From: Lamellibrachia columna
Taxonomy: Eukaryota > Annelida > Polychaeta > Sabellida > Siboglinidae
Reading direction: 5' to 3'
DNA: 64,000 nucleotides
NCBI GenBank assembly: GCA_963662155.1
Contig: OY759261.1
Span: 50,533,414 to 50,597,413, forward strand
Shown one piece after another: positions 22,571 to 33,574 of the stretch; the first letter of the stretch is position 1, and the number at the start of each line of letters is the position of its first letter. The notes beneath the pieces are model-generated. The model did not search any database. It was not told the DNA's origin and saw only the letters and a list, made by a program, of their open reading frames with translations. The position numbers and the translations under genes were made by a program.

Positions 22571-23117
22571 TGTAACCGGCATGGTTACTGGACAATTAGT
22601 AATTTATAATTGCCCCACCAATCACCCCACCAGTCACCCAGCAAAGGTCACGCGAGGATACCTGAGGAGCACAGGGTTGATGGTGCCATTACTTGCCACC
22701 ATATGGCAGCACCCTGGGTAATCTATAGATAATCTAGTTAATTAGTTATTATTATTATAACTATTTGTCTTATGGTTAATTGCATTTATTTTGTCCATTG
22801 CTGGTCCTGTTACTAATAATTAAGTTGTTTAAATAAAAAATTTACCCAAGAGACAGTGGTCACATGTGGTCAGGGGGAGGGGCTGTGTCCCAGTGGGCCA
22901 GGCTGATCCCACTGTCAACAAGACAACAACAACCCTGTTTTGGTGCAGATGACCCCCTGTAAAATGCAGGATGTGGTTGCACTGAGTCGGTGCTCAGACA
23001 CAGTTTTACATTTTTGATTAGGCCTGCAGTGCCCAGTTGGTTTTTTTTTATATAGTTTTTGTTATGCAAAATAAAGGAAATCACCATTTCCCGTCTTCAT
23101 GCGATTCCGCGGTTACA
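22571..23117 (+). repeat. 5' LTR of the gypsy element
   Basis: TGTAACCGGCATGGTTACTG at the start and CCGCGGTTACA at the end. It pairs with 24818..25365. Confidence 0.9.
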
Positions 23118-23120
23118 AAA

Positions 23121-23138
23121 TGGTGTCAGAAGTGGGAT
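23121..23138 (+). promoter_or_regulatory. Primer binding site, tRNA-Leu type
   Basis: TGGTGTCAGAAGTGGGAT, three bases after the LTR. It is complementary to the 3' end of animal tRNA-Leu (CAA type, ending ...CCCACTTCTGACACCA). Confidence 0.75.
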
Positions 23139-23212
23139 GAAGACAACAAAATAAACCCCAGCTGGAAGGAATGACAGCATCACGAGAATGAAGATGTGAA
23201 AATGTCCTAACG

Positions 23213-24856
23213 ATGACAGATGCCTTCAGCAAATTCACTGTGGCAATTCCAACAAAAGATCAAAAAGCATCTACGGTAGCAAAGGTTTTGACTCAAGATT
23301 GGTTTTATCGGTATGGGGTCCCTAGACGCATCCATAGTGACCAGGGAAGGAATTTCGAGAGCGATGTAGTTAAGGCTCTGTGTTCTGTTTACGGAATAAA
23401 GAAGTCACGTACCACTACGTATCATCCGGAAGGGAACGGCCAGTGCGAACGATTCAATCGTACGATGCATGATCTACTGCGGTCTCTGCCACCAGAACGG
23501 AAGAGACAATGGCCACGTTATTTGCAGGAGCTGGTCTTTGCATACAATTCTACACCCCACGCTGCCACAGGTTTCTCGCCTTACTTCTTGATGTTCGGGC
23601 AAGAACCCAGACTTCCCGTGGATGAGCTACTGGATGGGGTTAGCCCTTTGTCACACATAGGTAAAGGGTATGGTGATTGGGTACAGGAGCATCAGCACAG
23701 ACTTGGGGCAGCATTTGAATTAGCTGGACAGAGGTTAGCCAAAGCAGCTGGGATCAGGAAGGCCAGGCATGACCAGAAGGGATCGGATGCGCCACTGCAG
23801 CCTGGGGATAGAGTTTTTCTTAGGAATAGAGGAGTCCTAGGACGAAATAAAATCCAGGATCGGTGGGTGGCTATTCCATACAGAGTCGAAGAAAGAATGA
23901 GTCCAGATAGTCCTTTATATCGTGTCCATCGGTTCGATGGTCTGGGACAAGCCAGGGTGGTGCATCGCTCTGCGATACTGGATGTTAAGGATATACGGAT
24001 CCCTAATGAGAACACTGCTAAGGCACCAGAAGAGAGAAAACAGTTGCGGAAACATGAAACAGATGGACACGGGGAGTCAGTCTCGGAGGGTAGCTCCACA
24101 CCAGTCAACAGGTGGATGATAATTCGCAATGGAAATTACCATGAAGAGGAACCTCCGATCTCCCCTACTCCACCAGTGTTTCATCCAGCACATCTCGAGG
24201 GGCATAACAGTTTGAAGGAAGAGGAATCACCGACACCCATTCCTACAATAGACAAGTCACACCAGAGTGACCCGACAACGGCTCTGGAAACCAGGGGTGA
24301 TCGGCAAGCCCAGGCTGAAGATGTGGGGTGGAGTGGTACCCAGGCGCGCAGCTGTTTGTCTGTAGATTCAGACAGCAATGGTTCTTCGGAGCCATTTCTG
24401 AGACAGTCTCGCCGGAAGCGTTTCGTCAAGATCAAGAGCCGGTCTGAGCGCCCTAGGCGATCGACTTCCATATCAACGGCCGGATCAGCAGATGAGAATG
24501 AAACAGTGACACTTAGGAGAACTAAGCGTTCCACTGCTGGCCGCAACCCAAATCCCTATAATCTGCCATGGTCTGCTGCTCTCCAGACGACAGAGCTATT
24601 GGTGCAACCATCGTTTGGCGAATTGAGTGAAGCTATGTCAAGCTTAGGAGCCGAGTTGAGCTCAAAGTTAGGCTCCATGTTACAGGCAGCTTGGTTGCAG
24701 TCGCAGGCAGCAACAGCTAACAATAATCATAATTATTATGTAGATCACTATTGCAAAAAAGTTTGGTTATATTTGTTCAGTTGCTCATGGGATAGCAACA
24801 ATTTAATCAGGTGGGTATGTAACCGGCATGGTTACTGGACAATTAGTAATTTATAA
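23213..24856 (+). CDS. Gypsy integrase fragment with C-terminal tail
   Basis: 547 codons, truncated at the start. The integrase core shows the first Asp in MTDAFSKF, the second in IHSDQGRNFES and the Glu in GNGQCERFNRTM, so the DDE triad is visible. GDRVFLRNRGVLGR with KIQDRW and PYRVEE is the C-terminal chromatin/GPY-like module. A charged, repeat-free tail follows, and the frame ends 39 bases inside the 3' LTR. The zinc-finger part of integrase and everything upstream have been deleted, so this copy cannot be autonomous. Confidence 0.88.
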   Translation: MTDAFSKFTVAIPTKDQKASTVAKVLTQDWFYRYGVPRRIHSDQGRNFESDVVKALCSVYGIKKSRTTTYHPEGNGQCERFNRTMHDLLRSLPPERKRQWPRYLQELVFAYNSTPHAATGFSPYFLMFGQEPRLPVDELLDGVSPLSHIGKGYGDWVQEHQHRLGAAFELAGQRLAKAAGIRKARHDQKGSDAPLQPGDRVFLRNRGVLGRNKIQDRWVAIPYRVEERMSPDSPLYRVHRFDGLGQARVVHRSAILDVKDIRIPNENTAKAPEERKQLRKHETDGHGESVSEGSSTPVNRWMIIRNGNYHEEEPPISPTPPVFHPAHLEGHNSLKEEESPTPIPTIDKSHQSDPTTALETRGDRQAQAEDVGWSGTQARSCLSVDSDSNGSSEPFLRQSRRKRFVKIKSRSERPRRSTSISTAGSADENETVTLRRTKRSTAGRNPNPYNLPWSAALQTTELLVQPSFGELSEAMSSLGAELSSKLGSMLQAAWLQSQAATANNNHNYYVDHYCKKVWLYLFSCSWDSNNLIRWVCNRHGYWTISNL

Positions 24857-25365
24857 TTGCCCCACCAATCACCCCACCAGTCACCCAGCAAAGGTCACGC
24901 GAGGATACCTGAGGAGCACAGGGTTGATGGTGCCATTACTTGCCACCATATGGCAGCACCCTGGGTAATCTATAGATAATCTAGTTAATTAGTTATTATT
25001 ATTATAACTATTTGTCTTATGGTTAATTGCATTTATTGTGTCCATTGCTGGTCCTGTTACTAATAATTAAGTTGTTTAAATAAAAAATTTACCCAAGAGA
25101 CAGTGGTCACATGTGGTCAGGGGGAGGGGCTGTGTCCCAGTGGGCCAGGCTGAACCCACTGTCAACAAGACAACAACAACCCTGTTTTGGTGCAGATGAC
25201 CCCCTGTAAAATGCAGGATGTTGTTGAACTGAGTCGGTGCTCAGACACAATTTTACATTTTTGATTAGGCCTGCAGTGCCCAGTTGGTTTTTTTTTTATA
25301 TAGTTTTTGTTATACAAAATAAAGGAAATCACCATTTCCCGTCTTCATGCGATTCCGCGGTTACA
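24818..25365 (+). repeat. 3' LTR of the gypsy element
   Basis: Near-identical partner of the 5' LTR, ending GCGGTTACA, followed by the TAAA target duplication. Confidence 0.9.
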
Positions 25366-26214
25366 TAAAATTAATTTTGCGAAAATTCAAACCTACCTAG
25401 TATCCTCTATGACATGCTAGCGTTTGTGCAACTTTTGTATGTAGTTTTTGTAAAACCATCAGAAAAACAATTAAGTATTTAATGCTTGATCCAGGATTTA
25501 ATGAAGTGAAAATGGAAATGCTGAAAACTCTTTGTGAAATTACATGACTTGTCATGTGATCGGCGAGAGGATGGAAGTTACGCCCAATATCAGCCTTGAC
25601 CTCATAAAGTGTTTACCATTTTGGATATCAACTATTTGGAGCCGTACCAGATCTAAAGTCAGTTCTTTTGTTAATTTGAACAAAAATACGCACTTTATTT
25701 ATTAAACCGACTGTGGATATTACTTAAACCATTCACATAATATGAAATTTTAATAAAACTGACTTTGCAAAATTGCCATATAAATTTACACTATAAATTC
25801 CAGATGGCAAGTGGACAAGAAAGCCATGTGTTATTGTCTTATTGAGATATATATTTTCTATTCATATTCATGAATCTGCATTTTTATTTATGTGTAAAAA
25901 AAATTCTAAGCATATTCACAGAGCCAACATTTAAGTATACTTTTTATTGCAAAATCATATTATATAGAACAAACCACATCTATTCTAACATACTGATGTC
26001 TTTAAATGATTCAAACAAAAATATAATTTGACCTTTATTTGTCGTTTATGAACATTGACCGCACCATTCATTAAAATTGAGTTAGTAATGTCATATTATA
26101 AGATGTTGGAAAAAAGGCAAGAAGAAAGTATATTATTTATAATACTTGCCCTATTGCAATACATATTATAAGACATAATTTTAATATATACAATAGCATG
26201 CATGAGTTACAGTA

Positions 26215-26215
<1 letters not shown>
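25366..26215. other. Intron, little recognised
   Basis: AT-rich. A short piece at 25800-25850 (AGATGGCAAGTGGACAAGAA) resembles the 3' end of the CR1-like element, minus orientation. Otherwise nothing. Confidence 0.45.
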
Positions 26216-26303
<88 letters not shown>

Positions 26304-26330
26304 GACTAGCTATATATATACATGACTAGC
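26216..26330. repeat. TA microsatellite
   Basis: TA run to about 26300, followed by a 20 bp duplicate TATATATATACATGACTAGC. Confidence 0.9.
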
Positions 26331-26464
26331 ACAAAGAGATAGCCATATATTAACTCTAACCCACCAACAAGTAGTCACATGAAGTCACTCTACCAAATAA
26401 CAAATAAAGCGGGCGGGCGTTGAGATTAAAACAACTGCAAACACTCGCTAATACTGACAAATAC

Positions 26465-26636
26465 CTGTAGTTGCCACTCGTCTGTAATGACGACATTTCT
26501 TAACAGTATCAAGGCCCGCGAAGTCCAGGTGATATATGAAGTGAATCTTTCTCATTGGTTCGGTCAGATTCAGGTTTAGATTGTGAAGTTGCAGCCCTCC
26601 AATCACAACACATCCAAGCAGCGACGTTCTCAATAT
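26465..26636 (-). CDS. CACHD1: CACHD1-like exon, linker with YHLD motif
   Basis: The exon starts in phase 0 with ILRTSLLGCVVIGG and ends VATT plus one base before GTATTT. The stretch IHFIYHLDFAGLDTVKKC matches the conserved LLYHRLDLLGQPSACLHF-type block after cache 1. The hydrophobic start is a beta strand in the family. Both splice sites and phases fit the neighbours. Confidence 0.78.
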
Positions 26637-26981
26637 CTGACAAAAGCAAAGAATTACACAAATAGAATGTGTCAGAAGTACGTCCTACCTGCCATGTACA
26701 CAGAAACACACATGTGTACAACCGTTAAGACAAAGTGAGTGTTAACTATTAGAGTACTCATGCTCCAGGAGGAAACGTTGGGTAATGTACAGGTGCCATC
26801 GCAAAAAGATGATTCAGTGGAATAATGCATGAAACAAATATAAAATAAAGGCTAAATGAAATAAAAATGATAAATAGTTAGCAATCTATTACCTGTGCAG
26901 TGCTATCAGCCGATCGCGCAGATCCATCATATGTGCCCAAGACTCACTCCCACACATACACGCACCCACGCACCACACACC

Positions 26982-27804
26982 CACGGTTGAAAAAAATCAT
27001 GATTTTTATTTAAAAAAATAAAAAATCAGATTTTTTAAATTTAAATCGGATTTATTTGATTTTTTTTTTTTAAATCTTGTATATAGATATTTATATAATG
27101 TTTAAATTTGTAAAATCTTTCAAACATGTTCTATTCAAATCGATTTGGGTTCTTGTCTTAACAGAAGGTACATGATTTTTGCTTATATAAAGACATTAAA
27201 CAATGTCCACAAGGCCTCACCCCCTGTAGTTGCATAATCTGTCTTGGAAAGGAAAACATGCTGTGTGTCTGTGGCTGTACCAGTGGTAATTATTGTTTGT
27301 CTATAGGGTGGATTAGCACCTGTCCAGGGCTCTGTGTACTCTAAGGGTCTCTAACCTGAATACAAACTGGTACAGTATTAAACAACTGAGTCAACATACT
27401 GAATTGGTAACAATTAGCACAAGCTATAAGTGGACTTTAACTCAGGGCTTCTGTGTTGAAAAGATACTTCCTCTGGAAGACAAGTTTGTGTGGCTTCACT
27501 ACATTCAGAAAGGGAATAGCTCAAACATACACAATGTCATAAAACATTTGACTATCAGGCTATCTGGTGACAATACAGCTACACAAGTGTGCGCACTTTG
27601 TGTTTTGCATTAAAAAACATACAAAACTTTGTTGATCTTGATGCTTGTAAACAATTATTTGTGTTAAATTCATATAAATCAGCGATTAAAAAAACCTGAA
27701 GTAAAAAAAATCATAAATCAATTATTTTTTATTTTTTTTGGAGTGATTTAAATCATGATTTAAATCAATGATTTAAATCAAATGATTTAAATCAAACAAC
27801 CCTG
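26982..27804. mobile_element. hAT-type non-autonomous transposon A
   Basis: Termini CACGGTTG and CAACCCTG, with near-duplicate 8 bp flanks CACACACC and CCCACACC (7 of 8). The ends are rich in ATCATGATT and GATTTAAATC palindromes. Internal sequence around 27480-27690 is homologous to element B at 35662..36038, including the frame reading IRLSGDNTATQVCALC. Confidence 0.7.
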
Positions 27805-28318
27805 CCCACACCACCAGTTCTACTGGAATTCTATTATCTATGCTTTGATATTCGGAGGTATATCAGATAATAATGGACTTGGTCGATCAGCTGCATTCAG
27901 AACTGTCATTCACTTTATTAAACTCCTGCCTGAAAAGTGGGTGTTTCTTAGCTACAGGGATCGGTTACTACTTGTGATATTACATATACAAACTTAGATA
28001 GGCAGCCATGAGGCAGGCTAGTGATAGTGTTGGTAGCTTGCTGTTGACATAGAACGAATTGTTACTTGAATAAAACTAACCAACAATCAATTAAATTAAT
28101 CCAGCACTCTCTATCGACCACACTGGCTTCCTCAATGACGGTTCAAACTGGCAGGAGTCATAGATTTTTTTAAAGTTTTTCTTGCACAATGGCATAAACC
28201 TGGACAGATAATCATCGTGAGAATTTTTATTAAACTGATTAATGGTATTTGGTTCATTCTGCATGACTTTCGAATAGATTCCATAGTCTTCTGACGGAAA
28301 CTCAACAAGAACACTTAC
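27805..28318. other. Intron, with frame open into the exon
   Basis: Spacer between hAT element A and the CACHD1-like exon. The minus-strand frame of that exon remains open to about 28091 beyond its donor; I assume this is intron. Confidence 0.4.
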
Positions 28319-28430
28319 AGGTTCCCAATTATAACTGCTGGGGAACAGCGCGTTCTCGACGCTATCTCTGTACACATGGCCATCCGAGAACTGGCGGGAA
28401 GATAGAAAAGTGGTACCTGCACTCTCATGT
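28319..28430 (-). CDS. CACHD1: CACHD1-like exon, after cache 1
   Basis: Encodes HESAGTTFLSSRQFSDGHVY and SSYNWEP, then a strong GTAAGTG donor. The YNWEP end aligns with the YAWKMV position in CACHD1 and joins ILRTSLL of the next exon in phase 0. The acceptor at 28431-28432 sits inside a tandem array of acceptor-like repeats (28431..28745). The reading frame stays open through the donor for another 70 codons, so readthrough is not excluded. Confidence 0.76.
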
Positions 28431-28745
28431 CTACAAAACAAAGATGGAAATCTTGCAACAATGCTCTTTCCCCTAAAAGACAAAGATGTTAATCTTGCAA
28501 TACCACTTTTATCTATAGGACAAGATGGAAACCATGCAACAACACATTTTCCTCGACCTACAAAACAAAGATAGAGAAATCGTAGAACATCACTCTTTCC
28601 TGTACACAAGGACAGAAATCTTAGAATATCACTCTTTCCTGTACACGACAAGGACAGAAATCTTAGAACATCACTCTTTCCTCTACAAGACAAAGATGGA
28701 ATCCTTACAAAATTGCTCTTTCCTCTAAAAGACAAAGATGCAGCA
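28431..28745. repeat. Minisatellite of acceptor-like units
   Basis: About seven diverged copies of a unit of roughly 42 bp. On the minus strand each contains a pyrimidine run and an AG (for example TTTGTAG, TTGTAGAGG, TGTACAG) before GAAAGAG. It directly abuts the acceptor of the exon at 28319..28430, and the frame is open through it. Confidence 0.75.
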
Positions 28746-28892
28746 CCACAATATTCCACACAACAACGTCACACCACTGAACACAGCAACACGACCACAA
28801 CGTTCCACTCAGCAGAACCACAACATTCCACATAGTAGCACAACAACATTCCACACAGTAATTCAGCACACAGCAATGCCAACATGGTGTAC

Positions 28893-29157
28893 CTGAACAT
28901 GCTGAGGAGGACGCCATTATAGCTGGCCTCTCTCTCCAGCCTGGTGATGCGGATGCTATGTGGGTGCTCTGTGTATCCAGAGAGTACAGGAAGCATGGGA
29001 TGGTAGATGGTCCAGCCCATTTCATCTGTGACGAATACATACCAGTAGTCAGTGGACCTCATCAGGTTCCAAGACTCCTGCAGGTTCACGTCGACTCCAA
29101 CGACACCAATGAACTTTCTCCCGTAGAAAACTGCCATTGACATTGTCAAGATGACGC
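28893..29157 (-). CDS. CACHD1: CACHD1-like exon, cache domain 1
   Basis: 265 nt, acceptor TTGCAG, donor GTACAC. This is the best recognised exon. The peptide has ILTMSMAVFYGRKFIGVVGV, VDVNLQESW, YWYVFVTDEMGWTIYHPMLP, and then a His-rich loop. GVxGVDVNL, followed by a strand, an acidic-Gly turn and YxxHP, is the hallmark of the cache domain of alpha2delta and CACHD1 proteins. The phase is 2 in and 2 out. Confidence 0.88.
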
Positions 29158-29512
29158 CTGCAACAAAGCAAATGCAGAGCGTTCAATACATACCACCCGC
29201 TCTAACAATTGTTACTCAGAGTGCGCTACACTTTGCCCCCAGCAGACATGTTCACGCAAACTCCATTTGAGCTTATATCGAAGCATCCAGCCACGCTGCA
29301 GTTGCTGCTGTTCATTATTTACATCATTCCATCCCTGGAATCCCGTCACTGTCTATTGTTAGACACTCATTTATACAGCTGAGTGAACTGAGGCAACGTG
29401 GAGTGAACAAAACTGGCCAAGTTTTGAAACAGCAGCAGGAGGATTCAAACTCAGGTTCTCTCAATTGAGAGTCCAACGTTCTAACCACTATACTGTACCC
29501 CACCACACATGT
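29158..29512. other. Intron, nothing recognised
   Basis: Spacer between the cache-1 exon and the 44 bp minisatellite. Confidence 0.4.
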
Positions 29513-31302
29513 TGACACAGAGAAGACATCGTGAGGTTGACACCTACAACAGGCAGTGACACGTAGAAGACACTGTGAGGATGACACCTACAACATACAG
29601 TAACACGTAGAAGACACTGTGAGGATGACACCTACAACAGACAGTGACACGTAGAAGACACTGTGAGGATGACATATACAGCAGACAGTGACACGTAGAA
29701 GACACTGTGAGGATGACACCTACAACAGACAGTGACATGTAGAAGACACTGTGAGGATGACATATACAGCAGACAGTGACACGTAGAAGACACTGTGAGG
29801 ATGACATATACAGCAGACAGTGACATGTAGAAGACACTGTGAGGATGACATATACAGCAGACAGTGACATGTAGAAGACACTGTGAGGATGACACCTACA
29901 ACAGACAGTGACATGTAGAAGACACTGTGAGGATGACACCTACAACAGACAGTGACACGTAGAAGACACTGTGAGGATGACATATACAGCAGACAGTGAC
30001 ACGTAGAAGACACTGTGAGGATGACACCTACAACAGACAGTGACATGTAGAAGACACTGTGAGGATGACATATACAGCAGACAGTGACACGTAGAAGACA
30101 CTGTGAGGATGACATATACAGCAGACAGTGACATGTAGAAGACACTGTGAGGATGACATATACAGCAGACAGTGACATGTAGAAGACACTGTGAGGATGA
30201 CACCTACAACAGACAGTGACACGTAGAAGACACTGTGAGGATGACATATACAGCAGACAGTGACATGTAGAAGACACTGTGAGGATGACACCTACGACAG
30301 ACAGTGACACGTAGAAAACACTGTGAGGATGACACCTACAACAGACAGTGACATGTAGAAGACACTGTGAGGATGACATATACAGCAGACATTGACACGT
30401 AGAAGACACTGTGAGGATGACACCTACAACAGACAGTGACATGTAGAAGACACTGTGAGGATGACATATACAGCAGACAGTAACACGTAGAAGACACTGT
30501 GAGGATGACATATACAGCAGACAGTGACATGTAGAAGACACTGTGAGGATGACATATACAGCAGACAGTGACACGTAGAAGACACTGTGAGGATGACATA
30601 TACAGCAGACAGTGACATGTAGAAGACACTGTGAGGATGACATATACAGCAGACAGTGACACGTAGAAGACACTGTGAGGATGACATATACAGCAGACAG
30701 TGACATGTAGAAGACACTGTGAGGATGACATATACAGCAGACAGTGACATGTAGAAGACACTGTGAGGATGACACCTACGACAGACAGTGACACGTAGAA
30801 AACACTGTGAGGATGACATATACAGCAGACAGTGACATGTAGAAGACACTGTGAGGATGACATATACAGCAGACAGTGACATGTAGAAGACACTGTGAGG
30901 ATGACATATACAGCAGACAGTGACACGTAGAAGACACTGTGAGGATGACACCTACGACATACAGTGACACGTAGAAAACACTGTGAGGATGACATATACA
31001 GCAGACAGTGACACGTAGAAGACACTGTGAGGATGACATATACAGCAGACAGTGACACGTAGAAGACACTGTGAGGATGACACCTACAACAGACAGTGAC
31101 ACGTAGAATACACTGTGAGGATGACACCTATAACAGACAGTGACACGTAGAAGACACTGTGAGGATGACACCTATAACAGACAGTGACACGTAGAAGACA
31201 CTGTGAGGATGACACCTACAACAGACAGTGACACGTAGAAGACAATGTGAGGATGACACGTACAACAGACAGTGACATGTAGAAGACACTGAGAACGACA
31301 CC
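29513..31302. repeat. Minisatellite, 44 bp unit, about 40 copies
   Basis: Unit GACAGTGACATGTAGAAGAC followed by ACTGTGAGGATGACATATAC and AGCA, alternating with a CACCTACAACA variant. The two variants and ACATG/ACACG alternate in patterns that suggest block duplication. The unit is open in all frames on the minus strand, giving spurious frames of up to 351 codons. Confidence 0.95.
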
Positions 31303-31394
31303 TACACAGTCATATTGTGTACAATTTTGAGTTCTTCCATTCCCAGAGTCTTTGTCAGAAGCAAGGCTTAACAAATATTAGGAGAGTCCACCTC

Positions 31395-31830
31395 TTAGAG
31401 ACCTTAGTTATGAAAACACCTGAAGGAATGTGGCTTAACAGCTCTAGAGAGAGGGAGGTGAAGAGGAGACCAGATTGAAGTTGGTAAGATATTGAATGGG
31501 TATGGAAATATTTCTAGAAATATGTTTTTCTCACTCAAGAAAGATAGTAGAACAAGAGGACATCAGGTAAAACTAGTAAAGGATCAGTGTAGATTGGATA
31601 TCACGAAGTACTCGTTCTCACAGAGGACAATGAATGATTGGTATAAATTGTCTACGGATTGTGTAACTGCTAGCAGGGTGAATATGTTTAAAAACAAGGT
31701 TGACACATCTGAGGAGGGTGGGTTACATGTAGATGAACATTGTTGGGGTCTCGATAAGCCAATCCTTGTCCACTTGCCATCTGGACCTTTGGCATGGATG
31801 GCAAATCTTGTTAAGTCTTACATTGACACT
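31395..31830 (+). pseudogene. CR1-like element fragment, plus strand
   Basis: Reads NMFFSLKKDSRTRGHQVKLV, DQCRLDITKYSFSQRTMNDW and PSGPLAWMANLVKSY. This is the C-terminal end of the same element as 50122..50920, in opposite orientation. Confidence 0.75.
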
Positions 31831-31879
31831 GAATGTGAACATGTGAAGAAAGGTTGTTGTGAGATGACATTTGTCTTAC

Positions 31880-32042
31880 CTGGTCCAAATTCACTAATGT
31901 AGGGTGGAGTAACTACAGGTAGGTCTTGGTCTACATTGGCCAGAGCGCGGTAGAACGGACGTAGTTGATCGTACAAACCAACTCTAGTCACCGAAGTCAT
32001 TGACTTTGGCAAGTTAATCGTTATGTATTGTCCCTTTGGTTC
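31880..32042 (-). CDS. CACHD1: CACHD1-like exon, between VWA and cache 1
   Basis: Acceptor TCTTCAG, donor GTAAGAC. The peptide reads EPKGQYITINLPKSMTSV, VGLYDQLRPFYRALAN, then TPPYISEFGPG. This matches the segment after the VWA fold, where family members have GKYGVP followed by the RFYTNL-type stretch, and the DEMGDG turn before cache 1. Its phase-0 start needs an exon that I could not place with confidence. Confidence 0.8.
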
Positions 32043-32341
32043 CTGAAGAAAAGTTCATTTCTAGGCAATGATGCTGGCAACCATTACTAAAAGGAGTCAG
32101 CTGTGTCACCAGTTACATACTGAATGTCCTTTTTACTCATTTTATTTGATTGTACTGTCATATTATTATAATATCCTGGTAAATTATAATCAATAGTAGT
32201 GCATAAAGCAGATCAATGATTTTAACATTAGCATTTAGTGCAAACAACACGACAGCTATTTTTTATTGTATGTATGACTATATTTATATGCATGAATAAA
32301 AATATTATTATAATAAGATAATCTATTATCATTGGAAAGCA
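32043..32341. other. Intron, nothing recognised
   Basis: AT-rich, no feature. Confidence 0.4.
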
Positions 32342-32616
32342 GTGACGTGAAATGCTTGGAAAGTGTTGAGATGTGCACGCGGAGGATGTTGGAATGGATA
32401 AGTTGGACAGAAAGAATACGGAACAAGGAGGTACTCAACACGTTTTATGAGGAGAAAGAAAACTGGTGGATGTCATCAGAAAATGACACAGACAAACTGG
32501 TTAGGCACAATACAGGGACTGTGAAGAAAATCATACCAGATCTGCCAAGGCGACTAGCGCATGCTCGTCATCCGAGTCACCACCTAGAAGCAGAGAGGAC
32601 ACTTTGTAATTCATAG
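32342..32616 (+). pseudogene. Non-LTR RT tail fragment
   Basis: ESVEMCTRRMLEWISWTERI followed by RNKEVL resembles the R-W-RRM-+ISW...RN-EVL segment near the C terminus of RTE-like polymerases. The remainder has no recognised match. Confidence 0.5.
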
Positions 32617-33110
32617 CATAGAACAGTCAACTATATCATCAGTGCATTTGTAATCAAATGCATACCTTTGATTTTTCAATTGCCCAATCAAATGCACTTC
32701 AAAATCTAACTTAGCTACTGTAATATATTAATAATGTGTTTCTGTAACTATTTTCCAAATGTAACAAACATTTAATATAATAACAAAACATACTGTGATC
32801 CTCAAAAATGGCATTTGCATAAATTTTACTATTTGGCCTTGCACTCAAATGCATTTACATGAATCAAGTCTGTCCCTTCAGGTACAAAACTATAAATCAT
32901 AAACCAAAATTCTAGCAAAGTCAGCAAAGTGGGCACGGTGCCGTTAAATATTTGCAATATTTTTAACTTTAATAAAAAAATTCCAAATACTTGCAATACA
33001 GTATTACGTTTCAATAAATGCACTGCAAATAGTATTGTAATGTATATAATGCAATATTTAATAATAATTAAATAAGATGATATAGAAGTAGCTTTTACTT
33101 CATATTCAAC

Positions 33111-33223
<113 letters not shown>

Positions 33224-33533
33224 GGGAAACCATGTTAAAATACCATGGTGTTTTGAAACAGGTAAACCATGGTATACCATACAATTACCATATACAATAT
33301 ATGAAATAGCACAGTTTACCATGTAATGTAATACCAACAAATACCATGGTATGCCATGTAATTCCATGGTATGTTTTCATAAGGTTCTACATCATAGATT
33401 ATATTACACATTATTATATTACACGGTAAACTGTGGTAGACCATGCCATTAGGCACAATATATATATATATATATATTTATACATTATTTTGAATCTGTT
33501 TCAAAACACCATGGTATTTTACCATGGTTTCCC
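33224..33533. mobile_element. Palindromic MITE, 38 bp inverted ends
   Basis: The arms 33224-33261 and 33496-33533 are inverted copies with one mismatch (37 of 38), beginning GGGAAACCATG. The inside is rich in ACCATGGT palindromes. It shares GTTTCAAAACACCATGG with the minisatellite at 39560..41060. Confidence 0.75.
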
Positions 33534-33574
33534 TGTTTCAAAGCAACATGGTATACCATGGTTTACTTGTTAGT

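Larger units (their letters stand above)
22571..25365 (+). mobile_element. Internally deleted Ty3/gypsy LTR element
   Basis: Two long terminal repeats (22571..23117 and 24818..25365) bound 1.7 kb of internal DNA. They begin TGTAACC and end GGTTACA. I count about six substitutions and one indel between them, near 98.7 percent identity, so the insertion is fairly recent. A 4 bp TAAA duplication flanks it. Only integrase and the tail remain; gag, protease and reverse transcriptase are missing between about 23140 and 23210. Confidence 0.9.

Noticed and set aside
29513..31302. Minus-strand open frames of up to 351 codons with a Cys-rich 44-residue period
   Set aside because: They are products of the 44 bp minisatellite, whose unit is open in every minus frame; frames rotate and several overlap equally well.
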